Source: Eggerthella lenta DSM 2243 (GTDB taxonomy: Bacteria; Actinomycetota; Coriobacteriia; Coriobacteriales; Eggerthellaceae). Taken from it: a stretch of DNA of 64,000 bases. Every line of letters begins with the position of its first letter. Within the stretch, counting starts at the first letter, position 1. The notes below the pieces were generated by a model. The model had not been told where the DNA came from, ran no database searches, and saw only the letters and a list, made by a program, of their open reading frames with translations. The DNA lies in contig NC_013204.1 in assembly GCF_000024265.1 (NCBI RefSeq), forward strand, positions 1,414,180 to 1,478,179, read 5' to 3'. Position numbers and translations under genes: made by a program. Below, one piece after another: positions 1-7,804 of this stretch.

Positions 1-89
1 GCGGCGCGGAGCTGCTGGACGAGAGCCTGCTGGGGCTGGATATCAAGAAGGAGAACGTCGTGCATCCCGTGGGCTACTTCTACGACTGA
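1..89 (+). CDS. 3' end of a gene cut by the window edge
   Basis: The first 89 bases contain an open frame (read from base 3) that ends in TGA at 87-89 and encodes the C-terminal 28 residues of a larger protein, finishing in the residues HPVGYFYD. The rest of the gene lies upstream of the window. The tail has no motif that lets me assign a family. About 350 bases without a convincing gene follow, so it is probably the last gene of its transcript. Confidence 0.5.
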   Translation, partial: GAELLDESLLGLDIKKENVVHPVGYFYD

Positions 90-139
90 AGGGGGGCGAG
101 GGGCGGGTCGTCCTCCTGCGCGGAGGCCGTGCCCTGCCT

Positions 140-186
140 GTCATCCTGGGCAAGCGAAGAGGTCTGCGGCTTCCGCTCAGGATGAC
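140..186. repeat. Small inverted repeat in intergenic DNA
   Basis: GTCATCCTG (140-148) and CAGGATGAC (178-186) are perfect 9-base inverted arms around a 29-base loop. Similar GTCATCCTGA-type palindromes are common dispersed repeats in bacterial genomes. It lies just after the truncated gene at the window start and may act as a transcript 3' end. The rest of 90-442 shows no supported gene. Confidence 0.4.
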
Positions 187-442
187 GACCTGCGGCCCCT
201 TCGACGCGCGACGGGCCGAAGCGGGAGCAAAAGGGGAGCCCTGGCAGTTTTTCAAGGGCTCGTCGACATCGAGCGGACGACTCGTTTTCGCCCGTCAGGC
301 GTTTCTCGGGCGGCGGGGAGGCCGTGCGACGGTTTTCGGTCGTGAGATTGTCAGGGCTCTCAATTTGCGCCCAATCGGGCCGGCCGCCGACGAAGCGTCG
401 GGCGAAGAGCGCGGATCGGCAGGATGGAGAGGGGAGCGGGGC

Positions 443-754
443 ATGGTGCAGGGCATAGCGGCGCGGCGGAAGCGGTATGTGGAGGTGGAAGCGACGTTCC
501 TCGAAGATGGGCGCATCGTGCCGCGCGCCGTAATTTGGCATGACGGACGGCGCTTCCCCGTGCGCGCCGTGCTGGGCGTGCGGCGGTGCGCGTCGCTCAA
601 GGTGGGCGGCGAGGGCGTGCGCTACGACGTGCTGGTGGGCCATGCGCATACGTTCCTGTTCCACGAGGAGCCCCGCTGGTTCGTGGAGGAGATCGTGTAC
701 GAGCCGCTCGACCCGCTTCTCGACGGCGGGGCGTGCGCCTGGGGTGCGGACTGA
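443..754 (+). CDS. Small hypothetical protein
   Basis: A 103-residue protein that I do not recognise with certainty. I start it at ATG 443, which follows a GGGGAGCGGGG purine stretch; the frame is open further upstream, but that part is low-complexity and Arg/Gly-rich, as in a chance open frame. The sequence looks like a compact beta-rich domain: VEVEATFLEDGRIVPRAVIWHDGRRFPVRAVLGV near residues 11-44, then an aromatic segment with WFVEEIVYEP near residue 80. This resembles small SH3-like proteins found beside other genes in Actinomycetota and Firmicutes, but no catalytic residues stand out. Confidence 0.55.
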   Translation: MVQGIAARRKRYVEVEATFLEDGRIVPRAVIWHDGRRFPVRAVLGVRRCASLKVGGEGVRYDVLVGHAHTFLFHEEPRWFVEEIVYEPLDPLLDGGACAWGAD

Positions 755-813
755 GGGTTCGCCGGTTCAGCGGGCTACTTCGGCGGCGGGTGAGGCGAAA
801 TCCGGTCTCCTGC

Positions 814-965
814 GGTAAAAATCGATCGGTTTGGTAATCCTGGCGGGGCCCGAACCGTCGCTTCAACGGTCGACGAGTTCCGCCTTCGCGCGTTTGCCCA
901 GGTCGGACGTTTCATCAGAAAATGAAATCGAAATGGTGGGATTACCAGACCGCCTCGTTTTTACC
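814..965. repeat. 152-bp palindrome-ended element (MITE-like)
   Basis: The ends 814-840 and 939-965 are inverted copies of each other over 27 bases with six mismatches. The outer block GGTAAAAA and the inner block TGGTAATCC are perfectly kept. The element has no coding capacity and fills most of the 755-1067 gap. Its length equals that of the element at 31258-31409, although the terminal sequences differ. It could be a non-autonomous mobile element or a large RNA/DNA hairpin. Confidence 0.45.
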
Positions 966-1067
966 TCTCGGTCGCGATTTTCGCCGCATCGAACTTGGAG
1001 GCGGGTGGCGCCGCTGCGCCCTGGTCGCGTAGAATGGAATCGTCAGAGGGCTGGGAAAGGAGCGAGC

Positions 1068-1535
1068 ATGCATATCGAAACGCCGGGCGAGCGCTCGTCC
1101 GAGCTGGTGGCCGCACTGGTGGACGTGTGGGAGCGCTCGGTGCGCGCCACGCACGACTTCCTCGCCGAGGACGATATCGTGGGGCTGCGCCCCGAGGCGG
1201 AGTCGGGCATCGCGGGCGTCGAGCGGTTGACGGTGGCGTACGACGGCGGTGCGCCGTGCGGGTTCGCGGGGTCGCAGGACGGCAAGCTGGAGATGTTGTT
1301 CGTCGCGCCGGAGGTGCGCGGGCGCGGTGTCGGGCGCGCGCTGCTGGCGCATGCCGTGGAGCATGCGGGCGTGCGCACGCTCGACGTGAACGAGCAGAAC
1401 CCCCAGGCCGTCGGGTTCTACGAGCACGAAGGGTTCGTCGTGGCGGGCCGCTCGCCCGTCGACGACGCCGGCCGTCCGTTCCCGTTGCTGCACATGCGCC
1501 GAGCCTGCGACGACGAAGAAGGGGAGCGGTCGTGA
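1068..1535 (+). CDS. GNAT-family N-acetyltransferase
   Basis: A 155-residue cytosolic acetyl-CoA-dependent acetyltransferase. ATG 1068 is chosen because GAAAGGA lies 7-13 bases upstream. The GNAT fold is recognisable: strand beta-4 with LEMLFVAPEVRGRGVGRALL near residues 72-91 contains the acetyl-CoA pyrophosphate loop (R-G-R-G-V-G), followed by VNEQNPQAVGFYEHEGFVVAGR near residues 104-126, typical of motif B. It resembles YjaB/PhnO-type GNATs, where the N-terminal helix carries THDFL. The substrate cannot be read from the sequence. Its stop codon overlaps the start of the next gene (TGATG), so the two are cotranscribed. Confidence 0.85.
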   Translation: MHIETPGERSSELVAALVDVWERSVRATHDFLAEDDIVGLRPEAESGIAGVERLTVAYDGGAPCGFAGSQDGKLEMLFVAPEVRGRGVGRALLAHAVEHAGVRTLDVNEQNPQAVGFYEHEGFVVAGRSPVDDAGRPFPLLHMRRACDDEEGERS

Positions 1536-2125
1536 TGGAGCCTGCCGCCGAGCCGCTCGCGCTCATCGCGGGCGGGCATACGGCGCTCGCTGCGTGCGCT
1601 GTGCTGTATCTTGCCTGGTGGTGGCTTTTCTTCAAGCCCGGCGCGCCGAAGCCTCGCGGCGGGCGGTACGGCGCGGGCGTCGCCTGCATCGTGGGCGCCG
1701 CCGTGCTGGGCATCGCGGGAGCGGCGCTGCTCGTGGCGGGCATCGCGGGCCTGCTGCCCGCCGGATCGCAGCCCGTCGTCCTCGGCGGCATGGCCGCCTG
1801 CGGCCTCGCGCTGTACGCCGTGCTGCTGACGGGCACGGTGAAGCTGTTCAAGCGCCCGGTGACCACGGAGCTTCTGCTGTTCACGGCCTGGGCCGTGCTG
1901 GAGCTGGGCGTGCTCGACGCGCTGTTCGCCGCCCATGCGCTCGCCGCGCCCGCCGCCATCGCGCTGGGAGCGCTTGCGGTGGCCGTGCTGCTGACCAGCC
2001 TCGCGTGCTACCTGCTGTACTACCGCTTAAAACCGCGGCGCGCCTACGTGGCCGGGGCCGTTCCGCTGGCCGCGGTGGGCCTGTTCGCCGCGGCGATGGC
2101 CGTCGTGGCGGCGTTGATTCGATAA
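1535..2125 (+). CDS. Hypothetical multi-pass membrane protein
   Basis: 196 residues beginning at ATG 1535, which shares one base with the upstream stop codon. The protein is almost entirely hydrophobic Ala/Leu/Val segments. About six membrane helices can be drawn, near residues 8-30, 47-70, 78-100, 108-130, 132-155 and 168-190, separated by short basic loops such as KPGAPKPRGGR and LKPRR. No transporter or enzyme motif is visible. Translational coupling to the acetyltransferase suggests joint expression, but no shared function can be inferred. Confidence 0.7.
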   Translation: MEPAAEPLALIAGGHTALAACAVLYLAWWWLFFKPGAPKPRGGRYGAGVACIVGAAVLGIAGAALLVAGIAGLLPAGSQPVVLGGMAACGLALYAVLLTGTVKLFKRPVTTELLLFTAWAVLELGVLDALFAAHALAAPAAIALGALAVAVLLTSLACYLLYYRLKPRRAYVAGAVPLAAVGLFAAAMAVVAALIR

Positions 2126-2202
2126 ACGGTGGAGGCTCGCAGACGCGGAGGCGAGCTCACGGGCGCTTCGGTATACTGGTCGTGCGAAGAAAGGAACCCC
2201 GC

Positions 2203-2895
2203 ATGACCGAGTCCGCACGCCGATCCGCCGATACCCGGCCGCCCCGTCCGGCCCGTCCCGACATTCCGGGCGAGCTGACGGAGGTGGACGACCTCGCCGG
2301 CTGGATCGAGCGCGACAACGGCGGCGACCTGCGCGTGTCCCATGTTCTCGTGCGCAGGGACGCGGCCGAGGGGGCCGACTTCTCCCTCGTCGAGCTGACC
2401 GAGTCCCGCGTGGAAGGGTGCTCGTTCGTCGGCTGCGATTTCGATCGGGCCATGGCGTCCGACGTGGCGTTCTCGAACTGCGATTTCTCAAATTCCACGT
2501 TCTCCCAGGCGAACTTCACGCGCTGCACGTTCTCTTCGTGCAAGTTCACGGGCGCCGACCTGCTGGAGGCGGTGCTGTCGCGCGTGGAGGTGCGCGATTC
2601 CACGTTCGCCTACGCGTCCGTCGCGAAGGGGAAGCTGGAAGACGTGAGCGTGAGATCCACCGACTTTTCCGGCGCTGACTTGGCCGAGCTGCGACAGCGC
2701 CGCGTCGAACTCGACGACGTGCGCTTCGCGGGCACTAGCTTCTTCCGTGCGAGCTTGGACGGTGTGGATTTATCCTCGTGTCGATTGGCCGATATCGTGC
2801 TGTCGGATACGATGGAGGAGCTGCGCGGCTGCTCGATGGACCTGTTCCAGGCTGCCGGCATCGCGCGTCGACTGGGCGTGAACGTCAAAGACTAG
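2203..2895 (+). CDS. Pentapeptide-repeat protein
   Basis: 230 residues from ATG 2203, with AAGGA upstream. From about residue 65 the chain follows the A(D/N)LXX pentapeptide pattern: successive units such as CSFVG, CDFDR, SNCDF, SNSTF, SQANF, TRCTF, SSCKF and TGADL, then FSGADL and FFRASL. This predicts a right-handed quadrilateral beta-helix. Pentapeptide proteins of this size can mimic DNA (Qnr/MfpA) or act as scaffolds; nothing here decides between them. The first 60 residues are Pro/Arg-rich and likely flexible. A TATACT-type -10 lies near 2172. Confidence 0.8.
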   Translation: MTESARRSADTRPPRPARPDIPGELTEVDDLAGWIERDNGGDLRVSHVLVRRDAAEGADFSLVELTESRVEGCSFVGCDFDRAMASDVAFSNCDFSNSTFSQANFTRCTFSSCKFTGADLLEAVLSRVEVRDSTFAYASVAKGKLEDVSVRSTDFSGADLAELRQRRVELDDVRFAGTSFFRASLDGVDLSSCRLADIVLSDTMEELRGCSMDLFQAAGIARRLGVNVKD

Positions 2896-2943
2896 CGAAT
2901 CGCGCGGCGCCGGGCGCCCGCGCAACGTGAGGAGTTTCGAAGC

Positions 2944-5292
2944 ATGGACGAACAGGTGCAACCGCGCGGGCTGAGCGCGGCAGAGGTAGAGGAGCGGGTT
3001 GCCCGCGGCGAGGTGAACGTGGATGCCGGCGTGCACACGCGCTCCGTCCGCCAGATCGTGCGCGAGAACACGCTCACGCTGTTCAACGCCATCAATGTGA
3101 TCCTGGCCGTGTTCGTGCTGGTCACCGGTTCGTACAAGAACATGCTGTTCATGGTGGTCATCGTGTGCAACACGGCTATCGGCATCGTGCAGGAGATTCG
3201 CTCGAAGCGCACCACTGACCGTCTGTCCATCGTGGCCAGCTCGAAAGCCACCGTGCTGCGCGACGGCGCGCGGACGGAGCTGCCGCTCGACCAGTTGGTG
3301 CGCGACGACGTCATCGAACTGGGGCGTGGCGACCAGATCCCCGCCGACGCCGAGGTGGTATCGGGCACGTGCGACGTGAACGAGAGCCTGCTCACCGGCG
3401 AGAGCAAGCTGGTGAAGAAGCGCCCGGGCGACGAGCTGATGAGCGGCTCGTTCGTGAACGCGGGCATCGTCCTGGCGCGCGTGGTGCACGTGGGCGCTGA
3501 GAACTACGCGGCGAAGATCAGCGCCGAGGCCAAGCAGCACAAGGCCGTGAACTCCGAGATCATGAACAGCCTGAACCGCATCATCCGGTTCGTCAGCTTC
3601 GTCATCTTCCCGCTGGGCGCGTTGCTGTTCGCGCGCCAGCACTTCCTCGGCGGCGTCGAGACCAACGGCGCCATCCTATCCACGGTGTCGGCGCTCGTGG
3701 GCATGATCCCCGAGGGGCTCATCCTGCTCACGTCCACGGTGCTGGCCGTAGCCGTGGTGCGTTTGGCGAAGTCGAAGGTGCTCGTGCAGCAGCTGTACTG
3801 CATCGAGACGCTGGCACGCGTGGACACGCTGTGCCTCGACAAGACGGGCACCATCACCACAGGCAAGATGGAGGTGGAGGCAGTGTGTCCGGTGAAGGGC
3901 GTCGGGCAGGACGCGGTGGACGCGGCGTTCGCCTCCATCGCCCGTGCGGACGATGATCCGAACGACACGGCGCTTGCCATCGTCGAGCACTATGCGCGAA
4001 GCGGCGTCGGCTCGCTGCGGCCCGTCCGAACCGTCCCGTTCTCGTCCGACAAGAAGTGGTCGGGCGCGACGTTTGCGAACGGGGAGAGCTACGTCATGGG
4101 CGCCGGTCAGTTCATTCTGGGCGATGCGTTCGTCGAAGTGGCCGAGCAGCAGGAACGGCTGGCCGCCGACGCGCGCGTGCTGTTGCTGGCGCGCGTGGAG
4201 GGCTTCACCGAGGACGGCGATCTGGTGGGGAGGCCCGAACCGCTGGGATTCGTGGCCATCCACGACCAGATCCGCGCGACGGCCGCGCAGACCATCGGCT
4301 ACTTCAAGGAGCAGGGCGTCGACCTCAAGGTGATCTCGGGAGACGATCCGCGCACGGTGTCGGGCATCGCGTCTCAGGTGGGCGTGCCAAGGGCCGAGGC
4401 GTACGTGGACGCGACCACGCTGGCCGACGACGCGGCCATCGCCGAGGCCATCGAGCGCTACAGCGTGTTCGGCCGCGTGAAGCCCGAGCAGAAGAAGGCG
4501 TTCGTCGTGGCCCTCCAGGAGAAGGGTCACATCGTGGCCATGACGGGCGACGGCGTGAACGACACGCTGGCGCTCAAGCAAGCCGATTGCAGCGTGGCCA
4601 TGGCGGCCGGTTCGGACGCGGCGCGCAACGTGGCGCAGCTCGTGCTCGTGGACAACGACTTCGCTGCCATGCCGAAGGTGGTGGCCGAGGGGCGGCGCTC
4701 CATCAACAACCTGCAGCGATCGGCGTCGCTGTTCCTCGTGAAGACGCTGCTGTCCATGACGCTGGCCGTGCTGTTCATCCTGCTGCCGTGGCAGTATCCG
4801 TTCCAACCTATCCAGATGACGCTGATCAGCGCGTTCACCATCGGGCTGCCGTCGTTCGTGCTGGCGCTCGAGCCCAACAAGGACCGCATCAAGGGGCGCT
4901 TTTTGGAGAACGTCATCGTGAAGTCCATCCCCGGCGCCATCTGCGCGGTGCTCACCATCCTCATCGTGAACACGGTGGGCTACAACGTGCTGCACCTCGA
5001 TTACGAGCACGTGTCCACGCTGTTCGTGCTGCTGACGGCCTGGATCGGCGCGCTTCTGATCGTGCGTCTGTCCATCCCGTTCACGCCCATCCGCGCGGCG
5101 CTGCTGGTCGTGGTGGTGGGCGGCACGGTGCTCGGGGCCACGGTGCTGCACGGCCTGTTCGGCATCGAGCCGTTCACCTTCGGCATGACCGTGCTGTTCA
5201 CCGTCCTCGCCATTGGCGTGACGGGCCTGTTCCACGTGCTGTTCGGCATCTTCGACGCCTGGCATGCCAAGCGCCTCGCGAACATGGTGTAG
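2944..5292 (+). CDS. P-type cation-transporting ATPase (CtpE-like)
   Basis: A 782-residue integral membrane ion pump. Visible P-type ATPase signatures in order: N-terminal cation-ATPase region with paired helices near residues 40-80, the actuator loop LLTGES near 155, the M4 segment VGMIPEGLILLTS near 250-262, the phosphorylation site DKTGTIT near 299-305 with Asp as phosphoacceptor, and the hinge MTGDGVNDTLALKQ near 530-543, followed by several C-terminal helices. The PEGL element in M4 and the QRSASLFLVKT segment resemble the CtpE group, for which Ca2+ transport has been reported, rather than heavy-metal CPx pumps. No N-terminal metal-binding domain is present. The ion is inferred. Confidence 0.85.
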   Translation: MDEQVQPRGLSAAEVEERVARGEVNVDAGVHTRSVRQIVRENTLTLFNAINVILAVFVLVTGSYKNMLFMVVIVCNTAIGIVQEIRSKRTTDRLSIVASSKATVLRDGARTELPLDQLVRDDVIELGRGDQIPADAEVVSGTCDVNESLLTGESKLVKKRPGDELMSGSFVNAGIVLARVVHVGAENYAAKISAEAKQHKAVNSEIMNSLNRIIRFVSFVIFPLGALLFARQHFLGGVETNGAILSTVSALVGMIPEGLILLTSTVLAVAVVRLAKSKVLVQQLYCIETLARVDTLCLDKTGTITTGKMEVEAVCPVKGVGQDAVDAAFASIARADDDPNDTALAIVEHYARSGVGSLRPVRTVPFSSDKKWSGATFANGESYVMGAGQFILGDAFVEVAEQQERLAADARVLLLARVEGFTEDGDLVGRPEPLGFVAIHDQIRATAAQTIGYFKEQGVDLKVISGDDPRTVSGIASQVGVPRAEAYVDATTLADDAAIAEAIERYSVFGRVKPEQKKAFVVALQEKGHIVAMTGDGVNDTLALKQADCSVAMAAGSDAARNVAQLVLVDNDFAAMPKVVAEGRRSINNLQRSASLFLVKTLLSMTLAVLFILLPWQYPFQPIQMTLISAFTIGLPSFVLALEPNKDRIKGRFLENVIVKSIPGAICAVLTILIVNTVGYNVLHLDYEHVSTLFVLLTAWIGALLIVRLSIPFTPIRAALLVVVVGGTVLGATVLHGLFGIEPFTFGMTVLFTVLAIGVTGLFHVLFGIFDAWHAKRLANMV

Positions 5293-5335
5293 AAAAGCGG
5301 CTGACGGCTTTTCGATCGTCCTGCGGCATATAGTG

Positions 5336-5355
5336 ATTGCATTACGTAATGCAAT
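5336..5355. promoter_or_regulatory. Perfect 20-bp palindrome, operator of the toxin-antitoxin operon
   Basis: ATTGCATTACGTAATGCAAT at 5336-5355 is a perfect palindrome located 45 bases before the antitoxin start. A TATAGT box (5329-5334) sits directly upstream, so a repressor bound here would block the promoter. This placement fits autoregulation by the ribbon-helix-helix antitoxin encoded next, as in other type II systems. Binding itself is inferred. Confidence 0.75.
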
Positions 5356-5399
5356 ATGTTAGCATGAAGGGGAACGGAGCGAAGGAAGGCGGTGAGGCT

Positions 5400-5711
5400 A
5401 TGGCGGCTACGGCGACTTTGAACGTGCGCCTGCCAGAGGATCTGAAGGATCGCGGTGCCCAGGTGCTCAGGCGCGAAGGCGTGTCCGTTTCCGATGCGGT
5501 TCGCGGCCTGTACGAGTACATGGAGAAGGAGCAGCGGCTCCCCGAATTCATCAAGCCGGCGAACGAGGATGCCCGTCGCTCGGCGGTGGAGCGGAAACGA
5601 TCGACTTTGCGCGACATGGCAGGAGTCCTGTCGCCATCGCCTTGCACCGAAGCTCGGGACGAGTGGCGCGAGCATCTTGAATGGAAGACCCGTCCAGGCG
5701 TTCGCACATGA
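5400..5711 (+). CDS. RelB/DinJ-type antitoxin
   Basis: A 103-residue antitoxin starting at ATG 5400. Residues 5-40 (TLNVRLPEDLKDRGAQVLRREGVSVSDAVRGLYEYM) form a ribbon-helix-helix DNA-binding domain of RelB/DinJ type: one beta strand for operator contact, then two helices that dimerise. The C-terminal half is charged and probably unstructured until it wraps the toxin. The stop overlaps the toxin start (ATGA), giving the usual antitoxin-first translational coupling. The palindrome at 5336-5355 is the likely operator. DinJ-type antitoxins normally pair with YafQ/RelE toxins, whereas this one precedes a PIN-domain gene. Confidence 0.8.
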   Translation: MAATATLNVRLPEDLKDRGAQVLRREGVSVSDAVRGLYEYMEKEQRLPEFIKPANEDARRSAVERKRSTLRDMAGVLSPSPCTEARDEWREHLEWKTRPGVRT

Positions 5712-6154
5712 AGGTGCTGTTCGACGTCAACGTCATCATCGACGTCTGGGGCAAGACCGAGGATTTCGCTTACTCGTTCGAGGCGATGGACGTGGCCATC
5801 GTGCGCGAATTCGAATTGTGCATCACGGCGAGCATGACCCCCAGCATCGTGTACCTCTTGTCCGCGCGGAAGCTCATGTCTCGGAAAAAGGCGCACGAGG
5901 TTTTCGGGAACTTGGCCAGCTTGGTCGACATTCTCGACGTGACGGAGTCCGATTGCCTTCGTGCGCACGAAACACTCCAAGGCGATTACGAAGACGATCT
6001 GATCGCCTGTTCGGCGAAGCGCAACGACGTCGACGTGATAGTCACGCGCAACAAACGCGATTTCGCGAAATCGCCGGTGCCCGCGCTCACGCCCGAGGAG
6101 TTCGTGAGCGCCTACAAACCCGTCGACATGGAATACGAGCTGGTGGAGTTCTGA
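5708..6154 (+). CDS. PIN-domain ribonuclease toxin (VapC-like)
   Basis: 148 residues from ATG 5708, overlapping the antitoxin stop by four bases. The N-terminus MKVLFDVNVIIDVW carries the first PIN acidic residue (Asp6) and a second Asp12. The segment GDYEDDLIACSAKRNDVDVIVTRNKRDF near residues 96-123 supplies the later acidic residues and the TRN...DF signature of the active site. PIN toxins are Mg2+-dependent endoribonucleases acting on tRNA, rRNA or mRNA; the target here is unknown. Length and arrangement fit the PIN_3 subgroup. Confidence 0.8.
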   Translation: MKVLFDVNVIIDVWGKTEDFAYSFEAMDVAIVREFELCITASMTPSIVYLLSARKLMSRKKAHEVFGNLASLVDILDVTESDCLRAHETLQGDYEDDLIACSAKRNDVDVIVTRNKRDFAKSPVPALTPEEFVSAYKPVDMEYELVEF

Positions 6155-6161
6155 TAAGCTG

Positions 6162-7406
6162 CTAGCGCCTGCGGCCGAAGCCGCTTGCGCCGTTGCGGCG
6201 CAGGGAGCGCGAGAACGCCGCGCTGCCCACCGTCGCCTTGGGCACGAACTGGCTTGCGAGCGCCTTCTCCGCCTCCGTCGCGTCGTAGCCGTCGATGTCC
6301 AGCGTGGGGATGCGCTCGCCCAGCAGCTTCTCGATATCGAGCAGCTGCGCCTTCGCCTCGGGGCTGACGAACGAGATGGCGTAGCCGGTCTCGCCGGCGC
6401 GGCCTGTGCGGCCGATGCGGTGCACGTAGTCCTCGGGGCTCTCGGGCAGATCGTAATTCACCACGTACTCGATGTTCGACACGTCGATTCCGCGGGCCAG
6501 CACGTCGGTGGCAACGAGGACGTCGATGGCACCTTTGCTGAAGCCCTCGAGCGCCCGCTTGCGCTGCACCTGCGTCTTATCGGAATGGATGGAGTCCGCG
6601 CGGAAGCCTGCACGCTTCAGCTGGCCGGTGCATATCTCGGCGCGCGTCTTCGTGTCGGCGAACACGATGACGCGCTTGCTGCCGCGCTGCTGGAGCACGA
6701 GGCGCAGCAGCGCGGGCTTCTTCATCGGGCCGACGGGGATCATGAACTGGTCGATGGTGTCGGCGGTCTCGCCTTTGTGGGACACCTCGACGAACGCGGG
6801 ATCCTTCAAGATGGAGGACACGCTCTGCATGACCTTGCGGTCGAGCGTCGCCGAGAACAGCAGCGTCTGGCGCGAAGAGGGCGTGGCGGCCACGACCTTC
6901 TTCATGGTGGGCCAGAAACCCATGTCCAGCATGCGGTCGGCCTCGTCCAGCACGAGCACCTCCACGTCGCGCAGCTTGACGACGCCGCGTTCCATGAGGT
7001 CGTACAGCCTGCCGGGCGTGGCCACGAGGACGTCGATGCCGCGGTCGAGCTTCGCGATCTGCCCCTTGTACTTCGTGCCGCCCATCACGGTGAGCATGCG
7101 GCGGTTCGACGCTTTCGCCAGCTGCGTGCAAGCGGCGTCGATTTGCTGGGTCAGCTCGCGCGTGGGGCTCACGACGAGCGCCCGCGGCGATCCCGGGCGC
7201 TTGGCACGGCCGATGCGCTCGAACAGGGGCAGCGCGAACGCGGCCGTCTTGCCGGTGCCGGTGGTCGCGGCGGCCACGACATCGCGACCTTCGAGGACCA
7301 ACGGGATCGCTTGCTCCTGCACGGGGGTGGGGGCGGTGAAACCCATCCGCTCGACGGCGGACAGGGTCGTCTCGGACAGGCCGAGGTCTTGAAACGTCGA
7401 ACTCAA
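6162..7406 (-). CDS. DEAD-box ATP-dependent RNA helicase
   Basis: A 414-residue RNA helicase that unwinds short duplexes in ribosome assembly or mRNA turnover. I start it at TTG 7406 because GGAG lies 8-11 bases upstream and the next residues SSTFQDLGL begin the Q-motif region; the frame stays open a further 18 codons with no good start. Motifs in order: Q motif (APTPVQEQAIP), Walker A ATTGTGKT, PTREL, GG, TPGR, DEAD as LDEADRMLDMG, SAT, then the second RecA domain with ATDVLARGID and HRIGRTGRAG. The C-terminal tail is short and Arg-rich. It is closest to the RhlE-like group. Confidence 0.9.
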   Translation of the reverse strand: MSSTFQDLGLSETTLSAVERMGFTAPTPVQEQAIPLVLEGRDVVAAATTGTGKTAAFALPLFERIGRAKRPGSPRALVVSPTRELTQQIDAACTQLAKASNRRMLTVMGGTKYKGQIAKLDRGIDVLVATPGRLYDLMERGVVKLRDVEVLVLDEADRMLDMGFWPTMKKVVAATPSSRQTLLFSATLDRKVMQSVSSILKDPAFVEVSHKGETADTIDQFMIPVGPMKKPALLRLVLQQRGSKRVIVFADTKTRAEICTGQLKRAGFRADSIHSDKTQVQRKRALEGFSKGAIDVLVATDVLARGIDVSNIEYVVNYDLPESPEDYVHRIGRTGRAGETGYAISFVSPEAKAQLLDIEKLLGERIPTLDIDGYDATEAEKALASQFVPKATVGSAAFSRSLRRNGASGFGRRR

Positions 7407-7637
7407 AGCGTATCTCCAAGCATCATTGCGGGATTCGCGCGACGCGCCGGCGGCTCTCATCGCGTGCGGCGCGGATGTGGGTGCGCGCCGATCACCTGCG
7501 TCTATGATAGCCTATCATGCGCGTTTGCGGGAGGTTCCGCGCGAATACCCCGCAACCTGAGGCGTTGCCGACGCGACGGGCTGAGCAGGGGAGTGCGCCT
7601 GGGCTTGCTAGTTTTCGAGGGGATGCGGGCTTTTCTC

Positions 7638-7708
7638 GCTCATGCACGCTTTTGTCAACCATTTCTTGGCATTTGAGGCCATTTTGGTTGACAAAAGCGT
7701 GCATGAGC
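7638..7708. repeat. Perfect 24-bp inverted repeat in intergenic DNA
   Basis: Arms 7638-7661 and 7685-7708 are exact reverse complements over 24 bases (core CATGCACGCTTTTGTCAACC) around a 23-base AT-richer loop. It lies downstream of the MFS gene and upstream of the helicase, both on the minus strand. There is no T-run beside the stem, so it is not a standard intrinsic terminator. It may be a REP-like or MITE-type repeat. The rest of 7407-7804 holds no supported gene. Confidence 0.7.
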
Positions 7709-7804
7709 AGACCTTCGCCGTGTTGTTCGCAGGCATCGAGCGGGATGGATCACCGTGCAACAGGAAGCCTTTTCGCAGCGTTTGACGGGGAGAAGGGGCC
7801 CTGG

